DNA of 25,989 nucleotides, taken from assembly GCA_023398955.1 (NCBI GenBank), contig JAEWRL010000172.1, forward strand, positions 1 to 25,989. The letters run 5' to 3'. A model generated the notes under the pieces. That model worked only from the letters and a program-made list of their open reading frames with translations, ran no database searches and was not told where the DNA came from. The stretch is from Pseudomonadota bacterium. Its GTDB lineage: Bacteria; Myxococcota_A; Polyangia; Polyangiales; Polyangiaceae. This document shows, piece after piece, positions 7,958-15,211 of this stretch. Every line of letters begins with the position of its first letter. Within the stretch, counting starts at the first letter, position 1. The position numbers and the translations under genes are program-made.

Positions 7958-8313
7958 GACTCGTCACCCCAGGTCCAGCCCGGCTTGGGTTTGGCGGCAG
8001 CCTTCTTGGGGCGCGCGCGCTGGCGAGGCCTCGTCCTCTTCCCCAGGCGCTCGATGGGCTGCAAGCTCGGCTCGGGGACGAGGGTCTCTAGACCACCACC
8101 GAGCTGCAGAGCGGTGAGCAGGCGAATGAGTGTCTCGACAGTGGCGCGGCCGCTCGACTCGAAACGCGCCAGGGTGCGAGGGGCTACCCCGGCAGCCGCG
8201 GCGAGATCCTCACGGCGTAGGTTATGGGCCAGACGCAACGCCTCCAGGCGGCGCCCCAGGTCGGCGGCGATCTGCTCCGGTGAGGCCAGGCTGGGATCGA
8301 TTGAAGCTGGCAT
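7954..8313 (-). CDS. HipB-like XRE-family antitoxin/repressor
   Basis: A 119-residue DNA-binding protein. An XRE helix-turn-helix occupies residues ~15-75: LGRRLEALRLAHNLRREDL, then AAAAGVAPRTLARFES, then VETLIRLLTALQL. It ends in a basic, Lys/Arg/Pro-rich tail (RTRPRQRARPKKAAAKPK) and WTWGDES, longer than the tail of E. coli HipB. I chose ATG 8313 because AGGA lies about eight bases upstream; an in-frame GTG at 8337 is an alternative. It should neutralise the downstream HipA-like kinase and autorepress the operon, as in characterised hipBA systems. The A+T-rich block just upstream (8385-8410) is the natural place for promoter and operator. Confidence 0.87.
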   Translation of the reverse strand: MPASIDPSLASPEQIAADLGRRLEALRLAHNLRREDLAAAAGVAPRTLARFESSGRATVETLIRLLTALQLGGGLETLVPEPSLQPIERLGKRTRPRQRARPKKAAAKPKPGWTWGDES

Positions 8314-8591
8314 GGGTTTCCTGTCGCCCGTCGTCACGAGCGCTTACGCGGGGCGTAGTGTGCCAGCATCCCGCTAGTGCAGCCAAGTAAATGCTAAATT
8401 AGTCATATTGTGGCCATTCCGTAGATGTAATTGGCAAACCTTGGCGCATTAAACGGTGATCGTGGGCGTCCGAGATTGTCTCGGCTCCGAGGCGTTTGGT
8501 AGCCATTGCGTCGGCCCGGGCGTTGCGAGGAGCATGCCGGCACCTCCGGCGCGCGACGCCGTCCACAACGAAGGAGCTCCTGCGGTCACGG
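8314..8591. other. Intergenic region with A+T-rich hipBA promoter zone
   Basis: The stretch holds no supported gene. Bases 8385-8410 are strikingly A+T-rich for this genome and contain two TAAAT half-sites, fitting a promoter/operator for the hipBA-like pair, although I could not fix -35/-10 boxes. The remainder is GC-rich 3' sequence downstream of the antiporter operon without a clear terminator. Confidence 0.4.
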
Positions 8592-9962
8592 TCAGCTCGG
8601 GGCGACTCTGTCTGGTGGAGCCACGGGCGACTCGGCATGACCGTTGGCGTGCGTGCGCGCCGCGCCGATCTCGCCGGCCCGCTTGAGAGCATACTGGAAC
8701 CCGACCGGACCCAGGAGCTCGTGAATCGCAATCATGGCGATGATGATGGCCTGCACCTCCAGGCCCCAACCTGGAAAAGTCCTGGCGACGATTGTCGAGA
8801 GGGCGAGCGTCACGCCTGCTTGGCTGACGAAGCCGTACCACGCATAGCGTTGGACCATTGGCTCCACCTGGGAGAGATACCCTCCGAGCGCGGTGCCGGC
8901 CCACACGCAGAGCGCGCGCGAGCCCGAGAGCAGGAGAGCGAAGGGCCAGAGGGTCGCCAGTGCAACGATGTCGACCTTCGCCCCGGCAGCGGCGAAGAAG
9001 AGGGCGTACACAGGGAGGGAGAGCCGTTCGATTCCCTTGATCAGGTCCTCGCCTCTTGCCCGTGAGAAGTTCTCTACCCAGAACCCAGCCGTCAGCGAGA
9101 CGAGGAGGGTCTCGAGATGGAAGGCGCTGGCTGTCTGCCAGATGGCGAAACAGACGGCAAGAATGAACACCGGAGTATCCCGGTTCACGTAGCGCAGGAA
9201 GAGGGAGATCCCGATGCCATACGCGATGCCGACAGCGACCGAGCCGCCGAGCTCACGAGCGAGGGTGAGCCCTAGCGATTCGCCGTCTCCGTCTCCTAGC
9301 GCGTTCTTCGCGACGGTCAGCGCGATCGCGAACAAGACGATCACACACACATCCTTGAGGATGGTAACGCCAAGCACCGTTCGGGTGACGGGGCCTTCGG
9401 CACGGTTCTCGGCAATGACGGCGATAGTGACGGTCGGAGAGTTGGCCACCGCGATGGAGCCGAAAACCATCGCGATCACACCCGCCTGGAGCAGGTTGTC
9501 CGTTGGCACGAAGGGTAGGATTGGCCTCGCGAGCATCACTACGGCGAAGACTCCTCCCGCCACTGTGACGAGCTCTGAAAGGGTGATGAGGGTGAGGCGT
9601 TTTGCCTGTTGCCGCACCCAGCCGATGCGAATCTCGCCTCCGGCGGTCAACGCGATGAGGGCCACCGCGATGCCTTCGACCGCCTTGGCGGCGATGAGCA
9701 TGTCCCGCGTGAGCAGGCCCGAAACGAATGGTCCCACCAGCAACCCGACAAGCAGGTAGCCGGTGATCCTCGGCAGACCGATGCGTGCCGCGACCTTGCC
9801 GCCAGCGAAGGCCGCGATGAGCATGAACCCAACGCCGATGGTCGTGCTCTGTGGCCCAATGGCCGCCACCCCGACGCCGCTCCAGCGGAGCAGGACCAGG
9901 ACCCCGACCACCAGCGAGAGTGGCAGAGCGCGGTACACGAGCCGCTCGAACACTGCGCTCAA
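8592..9962 (-). CDS. CPA2-type cation/proton antiporter (second in operon)
   Basis: A 456-residue polytopic membrane protein of the Kef/Nap (CPA2) type with about 12-13 hydrophobic segments. It has GGKVAARIGLPRITGYLLVG (a common Kef-type opening), the TM4-like unwound helix IAVANSPTVTIAV, and an Asp within GVTILKDVCVIVLF at the ion-site helix. There is no cytosolic TrkA-N/RCK domain. The start is set at TTG 9962: GGAGGAG lies six bases upstream, and the TTG overlaps the TGA of the preceding antiporter as TTGA. A longer frame from 10040 would overlap the upstream gene by 82 bp and reads poorly. It probably exchanges K+ or Na+ for H+; its ion cannot be told by eye. It may pair with the upstream antiporter. 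Confidence 0.88.
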   Translation of the reverse strand: MSAVFERLVYRALPLSLVVGVLVLLRWSGVGVAAIGPQSTTIGVGFMLIAAFAGGKVAARIGLPRITGYLLVGLLVGPFVSGLLTRDMLIAAKAVEGIAVALIALTAGGEIRIGWVRQQAKRLTLITLSELVTVAGGVFAVVMLARPILPFVPTDNLLQAGVIAMVFGSIAVANSPTVTIAVIAENRAEGPVTRTVLGVTILKDVCVIVLFAIALTVAKNALGDGDGESLGLTLARELGGSVAVGIAYGIGISLFLRYVNRDTPVFILAVCFAIWQTASAFHLETLLVSLTAGFWVENFSRARGEDLIKGIERLSLPVYALFFAAAGAKVDIVALATLWPFALLLSGSRALCVWAGTALGGYLSQVEPMVQRYAWYGFVSQAGVTLALSTIVARTFPGWGLEVQAIIIAMIAIHELLGPVGFQYALKRAGEIGAARTHANGHAESPVAPPDRVAPS

Positions 9963-11203
9963 GCTGGTCTCCTCCGGCCTGCCTCGACGGTGGTTCCGAT
10001 CGGACTCGTGATGCCTCTTAGGAGTCGGACGAAGAGCCATGGTGCGACGATTTCGTTGATGATCCCCGCGGCAGCGACGGCCGCCAGAACCGTTCGAGAG
10101 GTGTCATCCCGCCACACGTGGAAGAAGCTGAGCGTCACCATCAGCCCCAACACCCCTTGTGGCACGAGTCCATCGCCCCAACCGCGGCTGACACGGAGGC
10201 CGTGCGTGGGAGGAGCGGCGATGGCGGCCAGGGTTCCTGCCCAACGCTTGCAGACGAAACGGACCAGGGTGAGGGTCAGCACCAAGGGGAAGAAGAGCCA
10301 CGTGATACTGCCTGAGATGTGAAATCCAATCACCGACATCAAGATGACCACAGCGGGCCGCTCGAAACGACGCACCGCCTGGAGGAGCCGCGCCATCCGG
10401 TCTCCCGGCAAGTTGACCAGGACGATGGCGGCAACGGCCGCGACGGCGGCCGGGGAAAGATGCAACCAACCCGCGAACCCGGCGATGAAGGTGAGCATCC
10501 CCAAGCCGAGCAAGAGCCGCTCATCCTCCGTCGCCCTGCCACCAAGAAACAGCCAAGTCACGCCTCCAAGGAGAGCACCTCCACCGGTGGCCGCGGCGAT
10601 CAACAAGGCTGGGTCGACGGGCTCCGCAGCCGCCCGAAAGATGGCGAAAGAGTGCACGGCGAGCAGCACGACAACGACATCGGCCATGCCGGCGGAGAAC
10701 TCGATCATGCGGAGCACTGGACGAGCCTCGGTGGACCGTCCAGGGAGCGTCGTCCGAATCATCGCGACAAGCGTGGGTCCAGTGCTCGCTGCGGCGGCCG
10801 CCAGAACCAAGGCGGCGGCGACGACCTCTCTCGTCCCAGTTCGGGAGAGCACGAGCAGGATGCCGCCCAATCCACCGACGGCGAGAGCGGCGACAATCGC
10901 TGGAAATAGCGCCACCGCGAACGCTCTTGGTGGAACGAGTCGCAACACCCGCACGTCGAAGCGCATGCCAGCGGCGAACCCCACCCAACCAGCGACGAGC
11001 GCGACGATCGGACCGAGGTCCTGCGCGAGGGACACCTGGCGTTCTCCGGAGAGGAGTCCCAAGAGGAAGCCAAGGACGAGGAAGGCGTGTCCGGTGGCGA
11101 GAAGGTGGTTCAGCCCCACCGCCGTGCGCACCCGTTTCAGGGGGCGCCAGTAGGTGAGGGCTACGGCGACTAGGATGATTGCCAGCGCCAAGCCCTTTGC
11201 CAT
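9959..11203 (-). CDS. CPA2-type antiporter-like membrane protein (first in operon)
   Basis: A 414-residue membrane protein of the sodium/hydrogen-exchanger superfamily, with about 12 hydrophobic spans. It has HAFLVLGFLLGLLSGE near the N-terminus, GFAAGMRFDVRVLRLV (the Kef-type 'G-x-x-FD' interfacial segment), AAASTGPTLVAMI where the unwound helix falls, and GMADVVVVLLAV at the ion-binding helix position. ATG 11203 overlaps the TGA of the upstream EIIA gene by one base (TGATG), and a GGAG lies just before it; the frame extended to 11470 would be antisense-like junk over the EIIA gene. It is more divergent than its downstream neighbour. The two antiporters may form a hetero-oligomer or a transporter plus regulator; both are inference. 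Confidence 0.83.
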   Translation of the reverse strand: MAKGLALAIILVAVALTYWRPLKRVRTAVGLNHLLATGHAFLVLGFLLGLLSGERQVSLAQDLGPIVALVAGWVGFAAGMRFDVRVLRLVPPRAFAVALFPAIVAALAVGGLGGILLVLSRTGTREVVAAALVLAAAAASTGPTLVAMIRTTLPGRSTEARPVLRMIEFSAGMADVVVVLLAVHSFAIFRAAAEPVDPALLIAAATGGGALLGGVTWLFLGGRATEDERLLLGLGMLTFIAGFAGWLHLSPAAVAAVAAIVLVNLPGDRMARLLQAVRRFERPAVVILMSVIGFHISGSITWLFFPLVLTLTLVRFVCKRWAGTLAAIAAPPTHGLRVSRGWGDGLVPQGVLGLMVTLSFFHVWRDDTSRTVLAAVAAAGIINEIVAPWLFVRLLRGITSPIGTTVEAGRRRPA

Positions 11204-12057
11204 CAGTGCGCTCCAGGGGCCTCTTCGTCGACGGGTGGCGGCATGAACCACCGGGTGTGAATCGGGATGGCCGAGACCCGAGCGTCCTTCGCCCGATGCT
11301 CCTCCGCGATCCTCCTGACCGTCTCGACGATGGCGTCCGTGCAATCCGTCGCCGCTTCCAGGATGAGAACTCGCCGTCCGCCGGGATCGCCAAAGAGGTC
11401 TCGGAAGCCAGCGAAGAGCGGCACCTCGCGAGCCGCTGCCTCGCGCAGGCTTTGGGCCTCCAGGATGCAAGCGTCGCCGAAGCCCTGACGAACCAGGTCG
11501 ATGAGAAGTGCGTCGACGAGCCTTTCGCCCTCGATCGACACAACGAACAGAGCGTGGGGTGTCGAAGGAGGCGGCGGTGAGCGCCCTGAACGCCCCTCGT
11601 ACCGCTGCTCGGCGGCGTGTACCAGCTTCATGGCTTCTTCCGCGGTTCGCGCTCGGCGCAGGCCGTCCACGAGCGTGCGGCTTTGCGCCAGCCGAGCCAG
11701 GTGAGCAAGAAGAAGGAGGTGGTCGTGGGGATCGGGCTTCGAGAGGATGAAAAGGAACACATCGGGAGCCCGGCCATCGATGGTCTCGAGCGCCAGTGGA
11801 GTGCGCACCGTGACCAGGCAGACGCGCGTGGTGGCCAGGCTTTCCAGCTCGACGTGGGGAATGGCCACGCCGTCCCCAATGGAGAAACCCGCGCTGCGTA
11901 GGGTTGCTGCGAAGGCGGCCTCGATCCTGCCCGAGTCCGTCGCGGTAGCGCCAGCCATGCGCTCAGCGACTGCCCGCACGAGTGCCTCGACCGTGGTGAA
12001 GTCCGCAGCCGGCATGACCATCGAAGGCTCGAGCCATTCCCTGGACGTCGGATTCAC
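11203..12057 (-). CDS. PTS EIIA (type-2, fructose/Ntr-like) protein with PII-like C-terminal domain
   Basis: A 284-residue cytoplasmic protein. Residues ~10-150 are a PTS EIIA type-2 domain: GDGVAIPHVE contains the phospho-accepting His68, followed by VFLFILSKPDPHDHLLLLAHLARL, a strong family match. Residues ~165-275 form a beta-alpha-beta repeat (ALFVVSIEG, LIDLVRQGF, RVLILEA, AIVETVRRIA) reminiscent of PII/CutA-like ferredoxin folds; that call is tentative. The start is GTG 12057; ATG 12021 is possible. It is translationally coupled to two antiporters, which suggests a phosphorylation-controlled regulator of cation exchange, in line with known control of K+ transport by EIIA-Ntr in proteobacteria. 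There are no sugar permease (EIIB/EIIC) genes nearby. Confidence 0.85.
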   Translation of the reverse strand: MNPTSREWLEPSMVMPAADFTTVEALVRAVAERMAGATATDSGRIEAAFAATLRSAGFSIGDGVAIPHVELESLATTRVCLVTVRTPLALETIDGRAPDVFLFILSKPDPHDHLLLLAHLARLAQSRTLVDGLRRARTAEEAMKLVHAAEQRYEGRSGRSPPPPSTPHALFVVSIEGERLVDALLIDLVRQGFGDACILEAQSLREAAAREVPLFAGFRDLFGDPGGRRVLILEAATDCTDAIVETVRRIAEEHRAKDARVSAIPIHTRWFMPPPVDEEAPGAH

Positions 12058-12082
12058 CGCCGAATGGTAGCGTTCAGTTTGC

Positions 12083-12343
12083 CTAGTCCGAACAGATTTC
12101 TGGTTCGTACCCGAAGTTCAGCAGTTTGCCGCGCGGGTCGGTGATGACGGTGCCGTCCGAGCACTCCGAGCACAGGGTGCGGCGATACTCTTCGCGGGCG
12201 GGCGCGTGTGCGAAAGCTACACGAGTCTCCTGACTCACGGACCAAGACGGCGGGTCGATCACGGCGAGGGTTCTCAGTCTTCGGCATCGTCCAGCCCGGG
12301 CCGCAGCTTCGGGGGGACGGCCGCTACATCGTCCGACGGCCAC
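12083..12343 (-). CDS. Small hypothetical protein, possible first gene of the EIIA operon
   Basis: I do not recognise this product of up to 86 residues. The last ~60 residues have codon positions with about 77 percent G/C at the third base and a natural composition (CSECSDGTVITDPRGK, then NFGYEPEICSD), so at least this part looks coding. The N-terminal ~25 residues are Arg/Ala/Gly-rich and may be untranslated; an internal GTG at 12262 is another start. Three cysteines in the C-terminal part could bind metal. It ends 25 bp before the EIIA gene on the same strand and may belong to that operon. Confidence 0.42.
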   Translation of the reverse strand: MAVGRCSGRPPEAAARAGRCRRLRTLAVIDPPSWSVSQETRVAFAHAPAREEYRRTLCSECSDGTVITDPRGKLLNFGYEPEICSD

Positions 12344-12426
12344 TCAGCGGGGAGCGTGCCGGTTAGTGGACTCCGCCACGGTTCGTCCCCGCCGCGGGCC
12401 ACGGGTGCCATGGCCGTCATTGAAAG

Positions 12427-12441
12427 GCGCCGCAACGGCGC
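12427..12441 (-). terminator. Putative terminator of the DoxX-DUF1801 operon
   Basis: A stem GCGCCG/CGGCGC with a 3-nt loop lies 12 bases downstream of the DUF1801 stop on the minus strand and is followed by CTTTC. The T-run is short, so it is a weak candidate. Confidence 0.4.
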
Positions 12442-12453
12442 GCGCCACGAGCG

Positions 12454-12957
12454 CTAGAAGAGGTTATCCCCGGGCAGCTCGGACGCCTGACGAATCCAGC
12501 TGGTGAAGAGGTCTTCATCGATGGCCTCGTCCTCGTGGATGTGAAAGTAGCGCACTTCTGGGTGCTTGGACTCAATCGGAGGGAGAGGACGCAACGACGC
12601 ACCGCGCAGGAAGGTCACCTTGATGTACTTCGTGAAGCAGTGCAGCGAGAGGAACCAGCCGCGACCCTCGATCCCGTAGAAGGGCGAGTTCCAACGGACC
12701 GCCTTGCGCACGACCGGGACAGTCCGTTCAACCAGGACGTCCAAGCGGTGCCCGACTTGGCACTTCCAACCCGGCATTGCCGCGATATAGGCCTGCACGG
12801 GACCATCGCCGTCGCCTTTGGCGATCTGAGGATTGCCGCCCGAGAGAAGCTTTGGGGCGGTTGCAGCCCGCGGAGCCTTCGTTGCCTGGAGCTGCGCGGT
12901 CTTGGTCTTGATTGCCTTGGGCTTGGCGGCCACGTTCTTCTTCGAGTTTCCAGCCAT
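12454..12957 (-). CDS. DUF1801-domain (YdhG/YjbR-like) protein
   Basis: A 167-residue soluble protein. The first ~45 residues are a basic Lys/Ala-rich leader (KKNVAAKPKAIKTKTAQ) of uncertain purpose. The rest is a clear DUF1801 domain: VQAYIAAMPGW, the segment VRKAVRWNSPFYGIEGRGWF, and HCFTKYIKVTFLRG, all standard for the family, whose fold is known but whose biochemical role is not. GGAG sits five bases before the ATG. It begins 18 bp after the DoxX-like gene, so the two form an operon under the palindrome-bearing promoter. The basic leader may aid nucleic-acid binding, but that is a guess. Confidence 0.85.
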   Translation of the reverse strand: MAGNSKKNVAAKPKAIKTKTAQLQATKAPRAATAPKLLSGGNPQIAKGDGDGPVQAYIAAMPGWKCQVGHRLDVLVERTVPVVRKAVRWNSPFYGIEGRGWFLSLHCFTKYIKVTFLRGASLRPLPPIESKHPEVRYFHIHEDEAIDEDLFTSWIRQASELPGDNLF

Positions 12958-12975
12958 GCTTTCTCCGTCGAGGAA

Positions 12976-13341
12976 TCAGAGAGGCTTCAGGACGAACCTG
13001 CCATAGGCGATCAACGCGCACACGGCGGCAACGACTAGCCAGTAGATCATCGGACCGTGTTTCGTTTCCCCAGCAGCCAAGTGGACGCCAGAGAAGAGCA
13101 GCATCTCGGCCGCCACGCAGAGCGCAGCAATCGGAGCGAGCACGGCGAGGGGCTTATAGAAGGCCGGGACGATCAGGCCGACGCTGCAGAGCATTTCAAC
13201 GACGCTCAAGGTGAGCCAAGCGCCGTGCGGAATCGCGCTGAGCGAGGGCACCGCTTGCTCGGAGTTGGAGAGCTTCCAAACGGCGCCCATCAGGGTATGG
13301 AAGGCCAAAAGAACTTGGAAAATCCACAGCGCAAGGTTCAT
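12976..13341 (-). CDS. DoxX-like small membrane protein
   Basis: A 121-residue protein with four hydrophobic helices, matching the DoxX-like layout: LWIFQVLLAFHTLMGAVWK at the N-terminus, WLTLSVVEMLCSVGLIVP, LAVLAPIAALCVAAEMLLF and MIYWLVVAAVCALIAYGRFV. DoxX relatives are linked to quinone or thiol redox functions, but small DoxX-like proteins have no fixed role. AGGAG (13349-13353) lies seven bases upstream of the ATG, making the start secure. It is the first gene of the operon with DUF1801, a pairing that suggests control by one transcription factor acting at the palindrome about 105 bp upstream. Confidence 0.83.
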   Translation of the reverse strand: MNLALWIFQVLLAFHTLMGAVWKLSNSEQAVPSLSAIPHGAWLTLSVVEMLCSVGLIVPAFYKPLAVLAPIAALCVAAEMLLFSGVHLAAGETKHGPMIYWLVVAAVCALIAYGRFVLKPL

Positions 13342-13442
13342 GATGTCACTCCTAACGATTCGGGCTGCTGCACTGACCTGGCGGTTCTTGTTGCCCGGAT
13401 CATGGAGAACCGGATCGAGCCGCGATCGCGTCAGTGCATGGG

Positions 13443-13470
13443 CGATGCATAAGTGCGCACTTATGCATCG
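13443..13470. promoter_or_regulatory. 28-bp perfect palindrome, likely operator
   Basis: The 28 bases 13443-13470 are a perfect inverted repeat with no spacer, arms CGATGCATAAGTGC. It lies about 100 bp upstream of the DoxX-like gene and exactly fills the spacer and -10 area of the promoter candidate described next. A symmetrical site of this length is what a dimeric or tetrameric repressor (TetR, MarR or HxlR type) would bind. No such regulator gene is adjacent. Confidence 0.6.
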
Positions 13471-13474
13471 TCAA
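13446..13474 (-). promoter_or_regulatory. Candidate sigma-70-type promoter of the DoxX operon
   Basis: On the minus strand, TTGACG (13474-13469) is separated by exactly 17 bases from TATGCA (13451-13446). The -35 box is good and the -10 box only fair. Predicted start of transcription is near 13439. Confidence 0.4.
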
Positions 13475-13796
13475 CCGATCCCGAGGAGCTGCCCCGCGAG
13501 GTGGCCGGGCACACGGGCGCGGCCTCCCCGCCAACCCCCGTTGCGCAGGGTTGAAGCACTGGTGAATCGTGCCCAGGGACCCGGGACCCGGAGCCGTTTG
13601 GGGATTCGTTCGGATCCCAGGTTCGCTGCGACCAGGATCCGACCTCACTCATCCGTAGGAGTGTGGCGCAGCAGGCCCAATGGCGAGCGCGGTTTACGAG
13701 GGTGGAGGGGAGGGGGAGCGGGTCCGAATCCGGAGGGTAGCCCGTTCAGGAGCCACGGCTCGTGGCTTGCGCCAGGGTATGGTGGTCAGGTCAAAC
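13475..13796. other. Gene-poor intergenic stretch
   Basis: I see no convincing coding frame. The only structure noted is a perfect 7-bp hairpin at 13751-13767 (AGCCACG, loop GCT, CGTGGCT), about 30 bp downstream of the OmpA-lipoprotein gene on the minus strand. It lacks a T-run but could still mark the 3' end of that transcript. Confidence 0.4.
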
Positions 13797-14726
13797 CTAG
13801 CGCTCGGCCTCGTTGGACCCACTCGAGGCTTTCGCGATCACCATCTCCACTCGGCGGTTGTTGGCGCGCCCCTCGGCGCTGTCGTTGGTGGCCAGCGGCT
13901 GTGAGTCGCCTTGGCCCACCGCGGTGAGCCTGTTGGCCTTCACGCCCTGGCTCACCAAGTATGTGCGGACCGCGTCGGCCCGCGCTTGGGATAGCCTGCG
14001 GTTCATATCGTCGGCTCCGCGAGAGTCGGTGTGTCCATTGATGACAACCGTCTGCGACCCGTCGAGCTGCTTGAGTGCCGTTGCCACCCGGTCGAGCGTG
14101 TTCCGCGCGAGCGGCAGTAACTCCGACTCACCAGTCTTGAACAGGACCGCGCCGGATAGCGTGATCGTCGTCTCGTTGGCTTCCTCCTTTACCTGCGCCA
14201 GCTCGTTCAAGCTTGCGATGGCTGCCCGTGCCCGCTCCTCGGCAGCGGGGCGCGCTCGCTGAGCCTCTGTCAAAGCCGCACCTTGAGCGCTGAGCTTCTG
14301 GCGCTGATCTTTCCGAGTGTCCGCCAGCTCGCGCTGCGTCTCCTCCAACCCCTCCTCCGCGCTGGTGCGGCGGGCATCCTGGGTGTCCAGGTAGCGCTCC
14401 TCGGCGGCGTCGAGCCGGGCCTTGTTCATCTCGAGCTTTCCTTCCGCCTCCGCCGCACGTGCTTGGCGGTCAGCGAGGTAGGCAAGGTGTATCTGTTTGT
14501 CGGAGTGAGCGCTCGCACGCTCAGCATCGGCCAGGAGGGTGCGCGCCTCGAGCAACTCGTCCGGTGCGAACTTGGCGGCCTGCCCACGCTCTGCTACCTG
14601 AACGGCCTGGCGAGCGTCCACCAGCCCCTTGGGTGGTTGGGAAGGAGCGCATCCGAGCGCCAGGGAGAGCGGCAGCGCGCCGCCGAAGAGTGCTGTGTGC
14701 CATGAGGAGTGAGTGATGTGTTTCAT
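13797..14726 (-). CDS. OmpA-domain lipoprotein with DUF4398-like N-terminal region
   Basis: A 309-residue outer-membrane lipoprotein predicted to tether the membrane to peptidoglycan. The signal peptide ends in LALGC. Residues ~30-105 form a DUF4398-like helical segment (VDARQAVQVAERGQAAKFAP then LLEARTLLADAERA). A long Ala/Glu/Arg-rich coiled coil follows to ~180, and the OmpA domain (~190-300) has LFKTGESELLP, NGHTDSRGADDMNRRLSQAR and NNRRVEMVI. The Asp and Arg needed for diaminopimelate binding are present. It is 80 bp downstream of another DUF4398-type lipoprotein on the same strand, so the two may assemble together. The Shine-Dalgarno is weak, with only GAG upstream of the ATG. Confidence 0.88.
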   Translation of the reverse strand: MKHITHSSWHTALFGGALPLSLALGCAPSQPPKGLVDARQAVQVAERGQAAKFAPDELLEARTLLADAERASAHSDKQIHLAYLADRQARAAEAEGKLEMNKARLDAAEERYLDTQDARRTSAEEGLEETQRELADTRKDQRQKLSAQGAALTEAQRARPAAEERARAAIASLNELAQVKEEANETTITLSGAVLFKTGESELLPLARNTLDRVATALKQLDGSQTVVINGHTDSRGADDMNRRLSQARADAVRTYLVSQGVKANRLTAVGQGDSQPLATNDSAEGRANNRRVEMVIAKASSGSNEAER

Positions 14727-14806
14727 TGCTTGTTTCTCGTAGGGTTCTGTGGAGTTCTTGTGGGTGTTTGTTAGGTGGTGACCGGGGGTCGTCGGCGATC
14801 TTGGAC

Positions 14807-15211
14807 CTAGGTGCTGGGGATACTCTGGCTCTGCAGATCCTTGATGCGGTCGAGCGCAAGATCAGCCTCCTCGCGCACCTTGGCTTCGTTCGTTAGACTC
14901 TTTGCCAGCTTTGCGTCGGCCTTTGCTCGCTCCAGCGTGGCCGTCGCCTCCTCGTTCTGCTCTTCCCGCATCTGCTCCTCGGCTTGCTCGACCCCGTCGT
15001 GGGCCATCTTCAGGTACAGCGAGGCTTCCGGCACGGCTTGAGCCCCAGTCCCTTCAGCCTCCGCAATCGCCGCTCTGGTGTCGGCGAACTCGGCGTTGGG
15101 AGTCGCCGCGGAGCCGCAGCCTGCTGCGAGTAATAGGGTTGCGCCGACGGTGCCGATACGTGAGATGCCTATCAGTATACGGCGGCGTTGTGCATATGTG
15201 TGAGGTTTCAT
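14807..15211 (-). CDS. DUF4398-like lipoprotein
   Basis: A 134-residue lipoprotein. From ATG 15211 the leader is basic (TYAQRRR), then hydrophobic, and ends in LLAAGC, a perfect lipobox; ATG 15235 would only lengthen the leader. The mature protein is almost wholly alpha-helical: FADTRAAIAEAEGTGAQ, ASLYLKMAHDGVEQAEEQM and ATATLERAKADAKLAKSL are typical of DUF4398 proteins, and the pattern matches the first domain of the next gene. It has no OmpA domain and probably acts as the partner of the OmpA-type lipoprotein downstream. Function is unknown beyond an envelope location. No clear Shine-Dalgarno was seen. Confidence 0.82.
   Translation of the reverse strand: MKPHTYAQRRRILIGISRIGTVGATLLLAAGCGSAATPNAEFADTRAAIAEAEGTGAQAVPEASLYLKMAHDGVEQAEEQMREEQNEEATATLERAKADAKLAKSLTNEAKVREEADLALDRIKDLQSQSIPST

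Noticed and set aside
6866..8377. 503-residue plus-strand frame
   Set aside because: It lies opposite the HipA- and HipB-like genes, which have intact family motifs; the plus-strand product matches nothing.
11204..11470. N-terminal extension of the first antiporter
   Set aside because: It overlaps the EIIA gene in another frame and is Arg/Gly/His-rich; ATG 11203 with TGATG coupling and a nearby GGAG is clearly better.
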